A DNA stretch of 64,000 bases from Hymenobacter jeongseonensis (GCF_015694725.1 NZ_JADQDQ010000002.1:310001-374000), one strand, 5' to 3'; numbered from the stretch's first letter, positions 26,876 through 37,495 are shown. The notes: generated from the letters alone by a model not told the origin. Made by a program: numbers and translations.

Positions 26876-28780
26876 TTAGGCCATATACTGCTTCCACCAG
26901 GTCTGGAACACGATGAGGCCCCAAATGCGGGCGTGCACGTCGCCCGGGTTACGCGAAAAGAGTTGGGTTTTGAGGGCGCGAATGGCGTCTACGTCGAAGA
27001 TGCCCTGGCTTTCGATAAAGTCGTCGCGCAGCAGGTCGTCCTCAATGAGGGACCGCAGTTCGCCGCGCATCCACTTCAGCAAGGGTACTTCGAAGCCGTG
27101 CTTGGGCCGGTCGTAGAGTTCCACGGGCAACTCGGAGCGGAAGGCATCCTGCACGATGCGCTTTTTCATGGTCGCGTCCACCTTGCTGCTCACGGGCAGC
27201 GAGAAGGCGAAATTGACCACTTTGTAGTCCAAGAACGGCGTCCGCACTTCCAGCGAGTTGGCCATGCTCATCAGGTCCACCTTGGTGAGCATGTCGTAGG
27301 GCAGCACCAGCTTCATGTCGGTGAGCAGCACCTCGTTGAGGTCGCCGTCGGCGTGCAGGTCTTCCAGGATGTCTTTCCGGCGCTTGACCAGGGCTTTTTT
27401 GCCCACTTTGCGGCGGCTGGCGGCGCTCAGCAGATTGCGGGCATCCTCGGCCGAGGCGAAGCTGGCCCAGTCCCAGTACCGGTCCTTCACGCCGGCGAGC
27501 ATGCCCCGCGAGAAGCGCTGGAATTGCCGCACACGATTGCCAATAAAGCTGTTGCGCGACTTAGGCAATACGTCCCAAAGAAAGCCCAGCCCCGTGACGG
27601 CTTCGGCCTTGAAACCGCCCTGTCGCACCTTAAATTCGCCCATGTGCTTGTTGTAGCCGCCAAACATTTCGTCGGCACCGTCGCCGCTCAGGGCCACGGT
27701 TACTTTCTGGCGGGTGCGCTGGCTGAGGATGTACACGGCCAAGGCGGAGGAGTCGGCAAACGGCTCATCCAGGTACGCCAGCATGTCGTGAATGTGCTCG
27801 TAGAGGTCGTTGTTCGTCAGCGAGAACACCGTGTGGTTCGTCTTATGACGGGCCGCCACCAGATTGGCGTACTTGGTTTCGTCGAAGAAAGGCTCGTCTT
27901 TGAAGCCAATGCTGAACGTGTTGAGGTGGGGCGTGTGGCGGGCGGCCAGGGCCGTAATCACGCTCGAATCGATGCCGCCGCTGAGGAAAGCCCCCAGTGG
28001 CACGTCGGCCACGAGGCGGCGCTGCACGGCACCGTCCATCAGCTCTACCAGTTTGTGCTGCTGCTGTTCGTAGGTGAGCTTGTTTTTGGCAACTTTTTTG
28101 GCGTCGTAGGGAATCTTGTACCACGCTTTGCCCACCACCTTGCCGTCCTTGATGTAGAGGTAGTGGCCGGGCAGTAGCTTTTTCACACCCTTAAATATGC
28201 TAGCCGGCCCAGGAATGTAGTTCAGCTGCAAATACTGGCTCAGTGCCACAAAATCAAGCTTGCGCGGCACGCCCAGCGCCATCATCGACTTCATTTCCGA
28301 CGCAAAAAACAGCTGGTCTTCGTCGCGGTAAATGAGCAGCGGCTTCACCCCAAACCGGTCGCGGGCAATGAAGAGGGAATTCTCTTCCTTGTCGAAAATG
28401 GCCAGACCAAAGAAGCCGTTGAGCTTTTTGATAAAGCTGCGGCCTTCCGTGATGTAGAGCTGCAGAATAACCTCGGTATCGGTTTGGGAATGAAACTGAC
28501 AGCCGCGCTTTATCAGCTTCTCCCGAAGCTCGCGGAAGTTGAAGATTTCACCGTTGAACACGATGGTGTAGCGCCCCGCCGCGTCGGACATGGGCTGGTT
28601 GCCATCGGCCGAGAGGTCGAGGATGGCCAGCCGGCGAAAGCCCAACCCGCACCGGTCGTACACGAAATGGCCCTCCGAGTCGGGACCGCGGCGAATGATG
28701 GCATCGGTTGATGCTTGCAGGTTGTTCAGCGACTGACGACCCGTTTCCGTAAAGGCAAATACTCCAGTAATTCCACACAT
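26876..28780 (-). CDS. asnB: Asparagine synthase (glutamine-hydrolysing), AsnB family
   Basis: From the ATG at 28780 the protein begins MCGITGVFAF with the glutaminase Cys2 directly after the initiator Met; the four-codon extension would bury it. The 634 residues hold an N-terminal class II amidotransferase domain and a C-terminal ATP-pyrophosphatase synthetase domain with FLSGGIDSS and ALSGDGADEMFGGY. Members often occur in polysaccharide loci, where they may amidate uronic acids; the nearby ugd gene makes UDP-glucuronate, so that role is possible. Plain asparagine synthesis cannot be excluded. A TACTTTTG box lies 10 bases upstream. Confidence 0.93.
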   Translation of the reverse strand: MCGITGVFAFTETGRQSLNNLQASTDAIIRRGPDSEGHFVYDRCGLGFRRLAILDLSADGNQPMSDAAGRYTIVFNGEIFNFRELREKLIKRGCQFHSQTDTEVILQLYITEGRSFIKKLNGFFGLAIFDKEENSLFIARDRFGVKPLLIYRDEDQLFFASEMKSMMALGVPRKLDFVALSQYLQLNYIPGPASIFKGVKKLLPGHYLYIKDGKVVGKAWYKIPYDAKKVAKNKLTYEQQQHKLVELMDGAVQRRLVADVPLGAFLSGGIDSSVITALAARHTPHLNTFSIGFKDEPFFDETKYANLVAARHKTNHTVFSLTNNDLYEHIHDMLAYLDEPFADSSALAVYILSQRTRQKVTVALSGDGADEMFGGYNKHMGEFKVRQGGFKAEAVTGLGFLWDVLPKSRNSFIGNRVRQFQRFSRGMLAGVKDRYWDWASFASAEDARNLLSAASRRKVGKKALVKRRKDILEDLHADGDLNEVLLTDMKLVLPYDMLTKVDLMSMANSLEVRTPFLDYKVVNFAFSLPVSSKVDATMKKRIVQDAFRSELPVELYDRPKHGFEVPLLKWMRGELRSLIEDDLLRDDFIESQGIFDVDAIRALKTQLFSRNPGDVHARIWGLIVFQTWWKQYMA

Positions 28781-28789
28781 AGTAGCCAG

Positions 28790-28797
28790 CAAAAGTA
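28790..28797 (-). promoter_or_regulatory. Putative -7 box (TACTTTTG) of asnB
   Basis: The minus-strand sequence TACTTTTG matches TAnnTTTG and lies only 10 bases before the asnB ATG, so the leader would be nearly absent. Confidence 0.45.
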
Positions 28798-28990
28798 CGA
28801 CTCCGCAACCTAAAGGCCAGCCGTAAGGTATTGTCAGTAGAGTAAATTAAGTACGATTTCTACCGACTTCGCCGCCTTTACGGATTTTTAGCCCAACGGT
28901 GGGTCCCGTAATCGTGCCCTGTTTAGCCCGCACCAGCGCAATTGCCTGCCGTGCATCACTTCATTTTCAATCCCACCAGCTTCCCTCTCC

Positions 28991-29419
28991 ATGGACCTTA
29001 ACCAGCAATTCCAGGCCGCGGCCGACCAAGTCAACAACCTGCCCGGCGATGCCGCCGCCGCCCACATGACCGAGCTTTACGGCCTCTACAAGCAAGCCAC
29101 CGAAGGCGACGTGAACATGAAATCCGGCGAAGTAGACCCCAACGCTGCCGACCAGGCCAGCGGCCCCGCTGGCCTCTCGCAGGCCCAGTGGGACTCTTGG
29201 AACCAGTTCAAAGGCGTGCCCGAGGAGGAAGCCAAACGCCGCTACGTGGCCCGCGCCGCCGAAATAACGGGCGAAGCCCCCACTGGCACGGCTTCCGGCA
29301 CGGTAGCAACCGATGTGGCCACTGGCACTCCCACCGGCCAAAGCACCGGCGGCCTGCGGGGCGACATCAGCTCCGGGGCCCCTTACGGCGGCGAAGACCT
29401 GCTCAAAGGGCAGCAATAA
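28991..29419 (+). CDS. Acyl-CoA-binding protein (ACBP) with C-terminal extension
   Basis: ACBP is a small cytosolic four-helix protein that binds long-chain acyl-CoA. Family landmarks are FQAAADQVNNLP near the start, LYGLYKQATEGDVN (the diagnostic Y.LYKQAT.GD motif) and QWDSWNQFKGVPEEEAKRRYV, where K..W..W...KG..EEA...Y is conserved. The core ends near residue 90. The last 50 residues are Gly/Thr-rich and likely disordered, which is longer than the usual 86-90 residue protein. ACBPs are common in eukaryotes and found only in some bacteria. A strong terminator follows at 29470. Confidence 0.9.
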   Translation: MDLNQQFQAAADQVNNLPGDAAAAHMTELYGLYKQATEGDVNMKSGEVDPNAADQASGPAGLSQAQWDSWNQFKGVPEEEAKRRYVARAAEITGEAPTGTASGTVATDVATGTPTGQSTGGLRGDISSGAPYGGEDLLKGQQ

Positions 29420-29469
29420 AACGAAAGTCACGGCGCCTGTGAAGCTGTGACTTTGCGAAAGTTATAGAA

Positions 29470-29510
29470 CAAGAAAGCCGGTCCCTAGCAGGGCCGGCTT
29501 TCTTGTTTCG
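29470..29510 (+). terminator. Rho-independent terminator after the ACBP gene
   Basis: A long stem (CAAGAAAGCCGG paired with CCGGCTTTCTTG, extended by CCCT/AGGG around a short loop) spans 29470-29505 and is followed by TTTCG. It lies 50 bases after the ACBP stop. Confidence 0.8.
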
Positions 29511-29646
29511 GCGCTGCCATCAAAGTGCAGTGAAGTGTTCAGTTTAGAGAGCTGCGCGAAGCGAGCGGCAACCCCGATTGCGCAGTATTATTGCTAACCA
29601 GAACCATTGTACTGCTCTCACCCGACTATTAAGCCTGCTTGCATTT

Positions 29647-31293
29647 ATGAACCGTCGTCTTTTCCTGAATCGCGGGGCCCTGGCCGCTGTCACTGCCGCA
29701 CTACTGCCCGTGGCAGCCTGCCAAACTGCCCCGGAGAACACGGCCGGTGAGGTAGCTTCTGGCGCTTCTGATGCCAACGACGCTGCTTTTGCCTTGTATG
29801 AAGCCACTGTGGCCGACCTGCAGGACCGCATGGGCAAAGGCACCGAAACCGCTCGCAGCCTGTGCGAAAAATACTTGGGCCGCATCAAAGATTTGAACGA
29901 GCAGGGGCCCATGCTGCGCGCCGTTATCGAAACCAACCCGGAGGCGTTGACCATTGCCGATGCGCTGGACAAGGAGCGCAAAGCCGGCAAGGTGCGCGGC
30001 CCGTTGCACGGCATTCCGGTGCTGATTAAGGACAACATCGACAGCGGCGACCAGATGATGACCACAGCCGGCGCATTGGCGCTGGCAGGCCATAAGGCCA
30101 AGCAGGATGCATTTATCGTCCAGAAGCTGCGGGCCGCCGGCGCCGTGCTGCTGGGCAAAACCAACCTGAGTGAATGGGCCAATTTCCGCTCCACGCACTC
30201 GGTGAGCGGCTGGAGCAGCCGCGGCCGCCAAAGCCGCAACCCTTACGCCCTGGACCGCAGCACCAGCGGCTCGAGTTCCGGCTCGGGCGCAGCCGTGGCA
30301 GCCAACCTGTGCGCCGTGGCCATTGGCACCGAAACGGACGGCTCGGTGGTATCGCCGGCCTCGTGCAACGGCTTGGTGGGACTCAAGCCCACGGTAGGAT
30401 TGCTGAGCCGCAGCGGCATCATTCCCATTTCCAGCACCCAGGACACGGCCGGCCCTATGGCCCGCACCGTGCGCGACGCGGCGTTGCTGCTCGGGGCGCT
30501 GCAAGGAGCCGACCCGGCCGACCCGGCTAGGCTGCCCATTCCGGCTGGTTTACCCACCGATTATACCACGTTCCTGAAAGCCGACGCCCTCACCGGCCAG
30601 CGCCTGGGCGTTGAAAAAGCCCACCTGAACGGCCCGCCAGCCGTAGCGGCATTACTGAAAGAAGCCGTCGCCCTGCTGAAAGCCAAGGGCGCCACCATTG
30701 TAGAAATTGACTTGGTGAAGCAGACCAACCCATTGGGCGAGGCCGAATTCGACGTGCTGCTGTACGAATTCAAGGACGGCGTGAACAAATACTTGGCTAA
30801 TGCCGGCGCGGCCGTGAAGAACTTGGCCGACATCATTGCCTTCAACACCAAAAACGAGACGGTGGCCATGCCGTTTTTCAAGCAGGAAATTCTGGTCAAC
30901 GCCGAAAAAACCGACGGGCTGACCAGCGCCAAATACAAAGCCGCCGTGCAAAAAACCGTTACGGAATCACGCAAGGCCCTGGGTGGCCTGCTGCGCGACA
31001 ACCAACTCACGGCCATTGTGGGCATCACCACCGGCCCGGCTTGGTGCATCGATTGGGTGAATGGCGACTATTCCACGGGCGTAGATTTTTCGTCGCCCGC
31101 GGCTATGGCTGGCTACCCGCACCTTACCGTGCCCATGGGACAGGTGCTGGGGCTGCCGGTAGGCTTGTCGTTCGTGGGCCCGGCATATGAAGAAGGCCGT
31201 TTGCTGGCCCTGGGCTACGCGTATGAGCAGGCCAGCCGCAAGCGCGCCGCCCCTACCCTGCGGCCTACGGTGAGCGGAGAAAAGGTTGCCTGA
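29647..31293 (+). CDS. Amidase-signature hydrolase, predicted lipoprotein
   Basis: The ATG at 29647 starts a signal peptide with RR and a lipobox-like LPVAAC (Cys25), so the mature protein is probably an envelope lipoprotein; an upstream in-frame start at 29578 gives a poorer leader. The 548 residues carry the amidase signature triad: Lys128 in PVLIKDN, the cis-Ser in [10 protein letters not shown] (about Ser209) and the nucleophile Ser233 in [23 protein letters not shown] follows, as in GatA-like amidases. It is likely a secreted amidase acting on small amides or peptides and not the tRNA amidotransferase GatA, since it is exported and not in a gat operon. Confidence 0.9.
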   Translation: MNRRLFLNRGALAAVTAALLPVAACQTAPENTAGEVASGASDANDAAFALYEATVADLQDRMGKGTETARSLCEKYLGRIKDLNEQGPMLRAVIETNPEALTIADALDKERKAGKVRGPLHGIPVLIKDNIDSGDQMMTTAGALALAGHKAKQDAFIVQKLRAAGAVLLGKTNLSEWANFRSTHSVSGWSSRGRQSRNPYALDRSTSGSSSGSGAAVAANLCAVAIGTETDGSVVSPASCNGLVGLKPTVGLLSRSGIIPISSTQDTAGPMARTVRDAALLLGALQGADPADPARLPIPAGLPTDYTTFLKADALTGQRLGVEKAHLNGPPAVAALLKEAVALLKAKGATIVEIDLVKQTNPLGEAEFDVLLYEFKDGVNKYLANAGAAVKNLADIIAFNTKNETVAMPFFKQEILVNAEKTDGLTSAKYKAAVQKTVTESRKALGGLLRDNQLTAIVGITTGPAWCIDWVNGDYSTGVDFSSPAAMAGYPHLTVPMGQVLGLPVGLSFVGPAYEEGRLLALGYAYEQASRKRAAPTLRPTVSGEKVA

Positions 31294-31300
31294 TAAAAAC

Positions 31301-31340
31301 AACGTCCGTCATCCTGAGCTAGCTTAGAATGACGGACGTT
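31301..31340. terminator. 40-bp palindrome, likely bidirectional terminator / repeat copy
   Basis: The two 20-base halves pair with two mismatches (AACGTCCGTCAT...ATGACGGACGTT) and no loop. It lies between the convergent stops of the amidase (31293) and the FAD oxidase (31353). It shares the GTCATCCTGAGC core with the inverted repeat at 1642-1750. Confidence 0.65.
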
Positions 31341-31352
31341 GCCAATAAAAGC

Positions 31353-32774
<1,422 letters not shown>

Positions 32775-32804
32775 CGGCGGATAAACTGGACAGGCCGCGT
32801 AAAC

Positions 32805-32812
32805 TATATTTG
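32805..32812 (+). promoter_or_regulatory. Putative -7 box (TATATTTG) of the NlpC/P60 gene
   Basis: TATATTTG matches TAnnTTTG exactly and ends 6 bases before the ATG at 32819, so transcription would start at or next to the start codon. The -33 element is not evident. Confidence 0.45.
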
Positions 32813-32818
32813 CAGCCA

Positions 32819-33454
32819 ATGGGGAGGGTGACAACGAAGATACTACCGGCATTGCTGCTGACTTTGCTCTGGCTGGCCGGCTGCCAACAGAAGCTGAACT
32901 ACCGCGACGGCCAATACCGCTCGGCCCGCGAAATGGTACGCCTGAAGAAGAGCGGCCGCTATGCCGCCACCCGGCCCACCGGCAAAGCCAAAACCATTGG
33001 CAGAACGCCCAGCGGCAACAAAACCAAGATTGTCACCAAACGCACCCCTCGCCCGGGCAGTGCCACCGGCACCCTGGCCTCGGTGATTGAGGCCGCCCGC
33101 TCCTACCAGGGCACCCCCTACCTCTACGGCGGCACCACGCGCCTGGGGCTCGACTGTTCGGGACTGCTCCAGTTGTCCTTTGGCGAGGCGGGCGTGCGCA
33201 TCCCGCGCTCGTCAAACGAGCAAGCCGTGTGGGGAATCCCGGTGCGCACCACCGAGTTGCAGCCGGGGGATTTGGTTTTTTTTGGCGGTTCGCCGGGCAG
33301 CCGCACCATCACGCACGTGGGCATGGTAACGGTGGTAGATAATGAGGGCGTGGATTTTATCCACGCTTCAACTTCCTTGGGAGTAGTGGAAAACAGCTTG
33401 GAATCCGATTATTACCTCAGTCGTTTTATTCGAGCTGTTCGACCTCAACTGTGA
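32819..33454 (+). CDS. NlpC/P60 cell-wall endopeptidase lipoprotein
   Basis: The protein is predicted to cleave peptidoglycan stem peptides. The ATG at 32819 gives a lipoprotein signal with LLWLAGC (Cys22), 211 residues in total; a TTG three codons earlier is also in frame. The region about 55-80 is basic and Thr/Pro-rich, perhaps a wall-binding linker. The C-terminal NlpC/P60 domain has the catalytic Cys113 (LDCSGL), His166 (ITHVGM) and His182 (FIHAS), with PGDLVFF between. The Cys-His-His triad is complete, so it should be active. It is divergent from the FAD oxidase gene. Confidence 0.92.
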   Translation: MGRVTTKILPALLLTLLWLAGCQQKLNYRDGQYRSAREMVRLKKSGRYAATRPTGKAKTIGRTPSGNKTKIVTKRTPRPGSATGTLASVIEAARSYQGTPYLYGGTTRLGLDCSGLLQLSFGEAGVRIPRSSNEQAVWGIPVRTTELQPGDLVFFGGSPGSRTITHVGMVTVVDNEGVDFIHASTSLGVVENSLESDYYLSRFIRAVRPQL

Positions 33455-33547
33455 AATCAGACCGCTACCTTTGCGGCGTAAACGGTCGAGTGTGCCGAAA
33501 AAGATAAATAGTAAAATTGTGGTAATGCCGGCCTTTCCCGCCTGCCG

Positions 33548-33555
33548 TACCTTTG
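33548..33555 (+). promoter_or_regulatory. Putative -7 box (TACCTTTG) of the TonB-receptor gene
   Basis: TACCTTTG matches TAnnTTTG 45 bases before the ATG at 33601. A second copy of the same box lies at 33466-33473, so two promoters are possible. Confidence 0.5.
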
Positions 33556-33600
33556 CACCGCTTTTCACCAAGCTCACTAATTCCACCAACTTTTTTTCGT

Positions 33601-36600
33601 ATGAATAATTTACGTTTACGCCACTTGTTGCTGTTGGCGTTGATGCTCTTCACTGCCCGCCTCGGCTGGTCTCAGGGCGCCACCACGGCGGCCATGAGTG
33701 GAGTAATCACCGACAAGGATGGTATGGGCCTGCCCGGTGCGACTGTTATTGCCATCCACACCCCTACCAACACGCAGTACCCCGCTCCTACCAATTCGGA
33801 AGGCCGTTTCAACATTCAGAACATGCGGGTGGGTGGTCCTTACACGGTCCGCGTCACCTTCGTTGGTTATAAAGACGTGGTGCGCGAAGGCCTGAGCCTC
33901 TCATTGGGCCAGAACCTGCGCTTCGACCAGAAGCTGAGCGATGCGACCACCGAACTCTCGGAAGTAACCGTGAGCGGCCGCCGCGACCCCATCATGAGTG
34001 CGGACCGCACCGGCGCTAGCACCACGGTGCAGCGCGAAACCATTGAGCGCTTGCCCACCCTGAACCGCTCCTTGGGCGATTTCACCCGCCTCACCCCGCA
34101 GGCCAACGGCCAGAGCTTCGGCGGTCGGAACAGCGGTTTCAACAACATCACCATCGACGGTGCCATCTTCAACAACGCCTTCGGTCTGCAATCGACGGTA
34201 GGCGGCCAGGCCGGCGCCCAGCCCATCTCGCTGGACGCCATCGACCAGATTCAGGTGAGCATTGCTCCGTTCGACGTTCGTCAGGGCTCCTTCACCGGTG
34301 CCGGCATCAACGTCGTAACCCGCTCGGGCACCAACAAAATCTCGGCTTCCATCTACGACTTCTACCGCAACCAGGACCTGGTAGGCAGCAAGGTTGGCGA
34401 CGTGACGTCGGACTATCCTAAGTTCAACCTGAACAACATCGGTTTCCGCGTAGGCGGCCCGATTATCAAAGACAAGCTGTTCTTCTTCGTCAACGCCGAA
34501 TCGGAACGCCGTAACGACCCGCCCACGGGCAACTTCACCGCCAACCGCAGCACCACGGCTCCGGACCAGAACAGCACGATTTCCAACGCTTCGGGCCGCG
34601 ACCTCGACGTGCTCAGCAGCTTCCTACAGGAGCAGTACGGCTACAACCCCGGTCCCTACGAAAACTACAACCTGCGTTCGAACAGCGACAAGGCCACCAT
34701 TAAGCTGGACTGGAACATCAGCGCCAACCACCGCTTCAACATCAAGTACAACTACCTACGCTCGTACGCTGACATTCCTCCGAGCACCTCGGGCGCTATT
34801 GCCGGCCAACGTTCGCAGTCGCGGTTCGGCTTGCCTTACTTGTCGTCGTACTATACAATTAACAACAACCTGAACTCCCTGATTGGCGAACTGAACAGCA
34901 CCCTCGGCGGTGGCAAGTACTCCAACAACCTGACCGTAGGCTACTCGGCTTTCCGCGACTTCCGCGAGAGCAGCGGCGGCATTTTCCCACTGGTTGACAT
35001 CGGTACCTCGGTTGGCCTTAGCACCGGCGCGGGCCTCAACGGCATCAACGCCACCAACTCGCTGACCACCTTCGGCTACGAGCCTTTCTCGGCCTTCAAC
35101 ATCCTCAATTCCGATGTGTTCCAGGTGGGTGACAACTTCACGGCTTACCTCGGCAAGCACAACGTGACCGTTGGTACTTACAACGAGTTCTACAAGTTCC
35201 GCAACGGTTTTGCGCCGAACTACTACGGCAACTATTCTTTCAACTCACTGGAGGACTTTTACGCCTCGGCGGGCTTCAACTACGACCGCACCAACGCCAC
35301 CTACAGCCCGCTGGGCGCTGGCGCAACCCGCCCCGGTCCGCAGCGCTACAACCTGCAGTATTCGGCCCTGTCCGATGGCTCTTTCCCCTACGCCGACATC
35401 ACGGCCGCTCAGTTGGGCCTGTACGCCCAGGACGAATGGTCGCCCCGCAACAACCTGCGCCTGACCATTGGTCTGCGTGCTGACTTGCCTTACCTGACCT
35501 CCGACTTGGTTCAGAACACGAATGCCGCAGCCCTGACCTTCCGCGATGGTGTTAAAATCAACACCGGCGACGTACCGAACAAAACGGTGCTGTTCTCGCC
35601 CCGCGTTGGTTTCAACTGGGATGTGAACGACGACCGCAAAACGCAGCTGCGTGGTGGTACGGGCATTTTCACCGGCCGCGTGCCGTTTGTATGGCTCTCC
35701 AACCAGGCCAGCAACAACGGCGTGCAGTTCGGTTCGTTCAGCACTTCGGGCGCGGTGCCCACTACCAACACCACCACGGGCGTTGTGAGCCCCAACGCTT
35801 CGGTTTATCCCTTCAACGCCAATGTGGACGCTTACCGCCCACAGAACGCGGCGGCCAACACGGCTTACAACCTCGCTGTAACCGACTCGGATTTCAAATT
35901 CCCCCAAGTGTGGCGCACCAACCTGGCCGTTGACCAGGAGCTCATCGGCGGCGTTATCGGTACCCTCGAAGCTTTCTACACGAAAGACATCAACGCGGTA
36001 TACCACCAGAACGTGAACCTGCCCGGCACCGAAGGCAGCCCAGCTAACCGCGCAACTGGCGCCGATACCCGGGCCATCTTCTACACGGTGAACTCGCCCG
36101 CAGTAATCAGCAATGGCTTGGCTACTACGACGCGTAACTTCCAGATTTACGGTCCGATAGCAACTGCGCAGGGTGGCAACACGGCCGCTCGCCCCAACAT
36201 CAGCGATGCTATCCTGATGAAGAACACGAACAAGGGTTACTCTTACGCTGTAACGGGTCAGCTGCAGAAGTCATTCAGCAGCGGCTTGTACGCCAGCGTG
36301 GCCTACACCTACTCCGACTCGCGTTCGGTGAACGACGGTGGTTCGATTGCACAGTCCATCTGGCGTGACCGCGCGGTGTCGGGCGACCCGAACTCCGATG
36401 CTTTGAGCTACTCCAACTTCCTGCAGCAGCACCGCGTTATCCTTTCGGCTTCTTACCGCCGCGAGTACCTGAACCATTTGGGTACCACGCTCTCGCTGTT
36501 CTACGAAGCCGCTCCCGCGGGCCGCTTCTCCTACGTGTACTCGGGTGACATGAACGGTGACAACCAGACGTCGAACGACTTGATGTACGTGCCCCGCACG

Positions 36601-37140
36601 CAGAGCGAAATCAACCTGCGCAACATCACGCTGGTTCCTGCCATCCCTGCTACTACTCCTGGTGCAACTCCCGTACCGGCTGTTATCTACACCGCCGACC
36701 AGCAGTGGGCCGACTTGAACAACTACATCAACCAAGATGACTACCTCAGCACGCGCCGCGGCGAGTACGCTGAACGCAACGGTGCCGCTCGTCCGTGGCA
36801 GAACCGTTTGGACTTCCGTTTGCTGCAAGACATCTTCACCAACCTAGGTACCAACCGCAACACGCTCCAGCTGAGCGTTGACCTCTTCAACGTGGGCAAC
36901 CTCATCAACAGCGAGTGGGGCACGTTCCAGACTGCCAACCGTACCAACCCGCTGACGTTCGTGGGCTACAACGCCCAGACCCAGCCAGTATACGAGTACC
37001 GTTACCTGGTGAACCCTGTTCGCAACGCCGACACAAGCGTGACCACCGGCACCAAGCTGACCGACACCTTCCGCCAGGACACCGGCGGTATCGGTTCGCG
37101 CTGGCAGGGCCAGGTGGGCATCCGCTACATCTTCAACTAA
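33601..37140 (+). CDS. TonB-dependent receptor, Oar-like, with N-terminal carboxypeptidase-regulatory-like domain
   Basis: This is an outer-membrane beta-barrel transporter of 1179 residues. The ATG at 33601 starts a clear signal peptide ending LGWSQG; the 16-codon upstream extension is rejected. Residues about 30-110 form a CarboxypepD-regulatory-like beta-sandwich (GVITDKDGMGLPGATV, GRFNIQNMRVGGPYTVRVTFVGY), usual for Bacteroidota receptors. Next comes the plug (RRDPIMSADRTGAS..., NNITIDGAIFNNAFG), then a long barrel ending in RYIFN, with the terminal aromatic residue typical of outer-membrane proteins. No SusD partner follows, so it fits the Oar-like group and not a SusCD pair. Substrate unknown. 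A strong terminator follows. Confidence 0.93.
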   Translation: MNNLRLRHLLLLALMLFTARLGWSQGATTAAMSGVITDKDGMGLPGATVIAIHTPTNTQYPAPTNSEGRFNIQNMRVGGPYTVRVTFVGYKDVVREGLSLSLGQNLRFDQKLSDATTELSEVTVSGRRDPIMSADRTGASTTVQRETIERLPTLNRSLGDFTRLTPQANGQSFGGRNSGFNNITIDGAIFNNAFGLQSTVGGQAGAQPISLDAIDQIQVSIAPFDVRQGSFTGAGINVVTRSGTNKISASIYDFYRNQDLVGSKVGDVTSDYPKFNLNNIGFRVGGPIIKDKLFFFVNAESERRNDPPTGNFTANRSTTAPDQNSTISNASGRDLDVLSSFLQEQYGYNPGPYENYNLRSNSDKATIKLDWNISANHRFNIKYNYLRSYADIPPSTSGAIAGQRSQSRFGLPYLSSYYTINNNLNSLIGELNSTLGGGKYSNNLTVGYSAFRDFRESSGGIFPLVDIGTSVGLSTGAGLNGINATNSLTTFGYEPFSAFNILNSDVFQVGDNFTAYLGKHNVTVGTYNEFYKFRNGFAPNYYGNYSFNSLEDFYASAGFNYDRTNATYSPLGAGATRPGPQRYNLQYSALSDGSFPYADITAAQLGLYAQDEWSPRNNLRLTIGLRADLPYLTSDLVQNTNAAALTFRDGVKINTGDVPNKTVLFSPRVGFNWDVNDDRKTQLRGGTGIFTGRVPFVWLSNQASNNGVQFGSFSTSGAVPTTNTTTGVVSPNASVYPFNANVDAYRPQNAAANTAYNLAVTDSDFKFPQVWRTNLAVDQELIGGVIGTLEAFYTKDINAVYHQNVNLPGTEGSPANRATGADTRAIFYTVNSPAVISNGLATTTRNFQIYGPIATAQGGNTAARPNISDAILMKNTNKGYSYAVTGQLQKSFSSGLYASVAYTYSDSRSVNDGGSIAQSIWRDRAVSGDPNSDALSYSNFLQQHRVILSASYRREYLNHLGTTLSLFYEAAPAGRFSYVYSGDMNGDNQTSNDLMYVPRTQSEINLRNITLVPAIPATTPGATPVPAVIYTADQQWADLNNYINQDDYLSTRRGEYAERNGAARPWQNRLDFRLLQDIFTNLGTNRNTLQLSVDLFNVGNLINSEWGTFQTANRTNPLTFVGYNAQTQPVYEYRYLVNPVRNADTSVTTGTKLTDTFRQDTGGIGSRWQGQVGIRYIFN

Positions 37141-37165
37141 GCTTTTCCGCTTAGCGTAGCTCTCA

Positions 37166-37199
37166 AGAGGGCCGGAAGCAATTCCGGCCCTCTTTTTTT
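37166..37199 (+). terminator. Rho-independent terminator after the TonB-receptor gene
   Basis: AGAGGGCCGGAA (37166-37177) and TTCCGGCCCTCT (37182-37193) form a perfect 12-bp stem with a 4-base loop, followed by a run of T. It lies 26 bases after the receptor stop. Confidence 0.92.
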
Positions 37200-37253
37200 G
37201 TGCCTGATTTCTTGGGGCTTGCACGGATTAACTAAAAAAACTGCGCCGTGGAC

Positions 37254-37283
37254 TTGCCAAACCGCAAACGAACCGTACTTTTG
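37254..37283 (+). promoter_or_regulatory. Promoter of tRNA-Ala: TTG - 19 bases - TACTTTTG
   Basis: TTG at 37254-37256 and TACTTTTG at 37276-37283 are separated by exactly 19 bases, the full Bacteroidota housekeeping promoter. It is 43 bases upstream of the tRNA and is the best promoter match found in the window. Confidence 0.8.
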
Positions 37284-37325
37284 TCGAACCAAAGCGCAAT
37301 TGGCACGGCGGTAACCCACAAAATC

Positions 37326-37400
<75 letters not shown>

Positions 37401-37422
37401 ACTTAGTAAAGTGAAGCAAATG

Positions 37423-37459
37423 AAGCAGTTACGGAACTTTCCGTAACTGCTTTTTTTGT
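37423..37459 (+). terminator. Element-borne terminator directly behind tRNA-Ala
   Basis: AAGCAGTTACGGAA pairs with TTCCGTAACTGCTT around a very short loop and is followed by a T-run (37451-37457). It lies inside the left attachment site, so the element supplies its own terminator to the tRNA, whose original terminator is probably now at 51858-51895. Confidence 0.88.
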
Positions 37460-37473
37460 TTACCCCAATCATT

Positions 37474-37495
37474 GGTGTAAACATGGTGTAAACAA
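37474..37495 (+). repeat. Left 22-bp copy of the tandem GTGTAAACA sequence (putative integrase arm site)
   Basis: Two GTGTAAACA units in direct orientation lie within 22 bases that are identical, in the same orientation, to 51663-51684. These copies sit 74 bases inside attL and 112 bases inside attR. Paired short repeats near both ends are what arm-type binding sites of a tyrosine integrase look like. Confidence 0.75.

Noticed and set aside
26756..28177. 473-codon open frame on the plus strand opposite asnB
   Set aside because: It is the exact antisense of a gene with full AsnB motifs; long antisense frames are expected in GC-rich coding DNA, and its translation has His/Gly/Val-rich, non-protein-like composition.
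35245..36006. 253-codon open frame opposite the TonB receptor
   Set aside because: Antisense to the receptor barrel; Val/Gly/Ala-rich composition typical of shadow frames.
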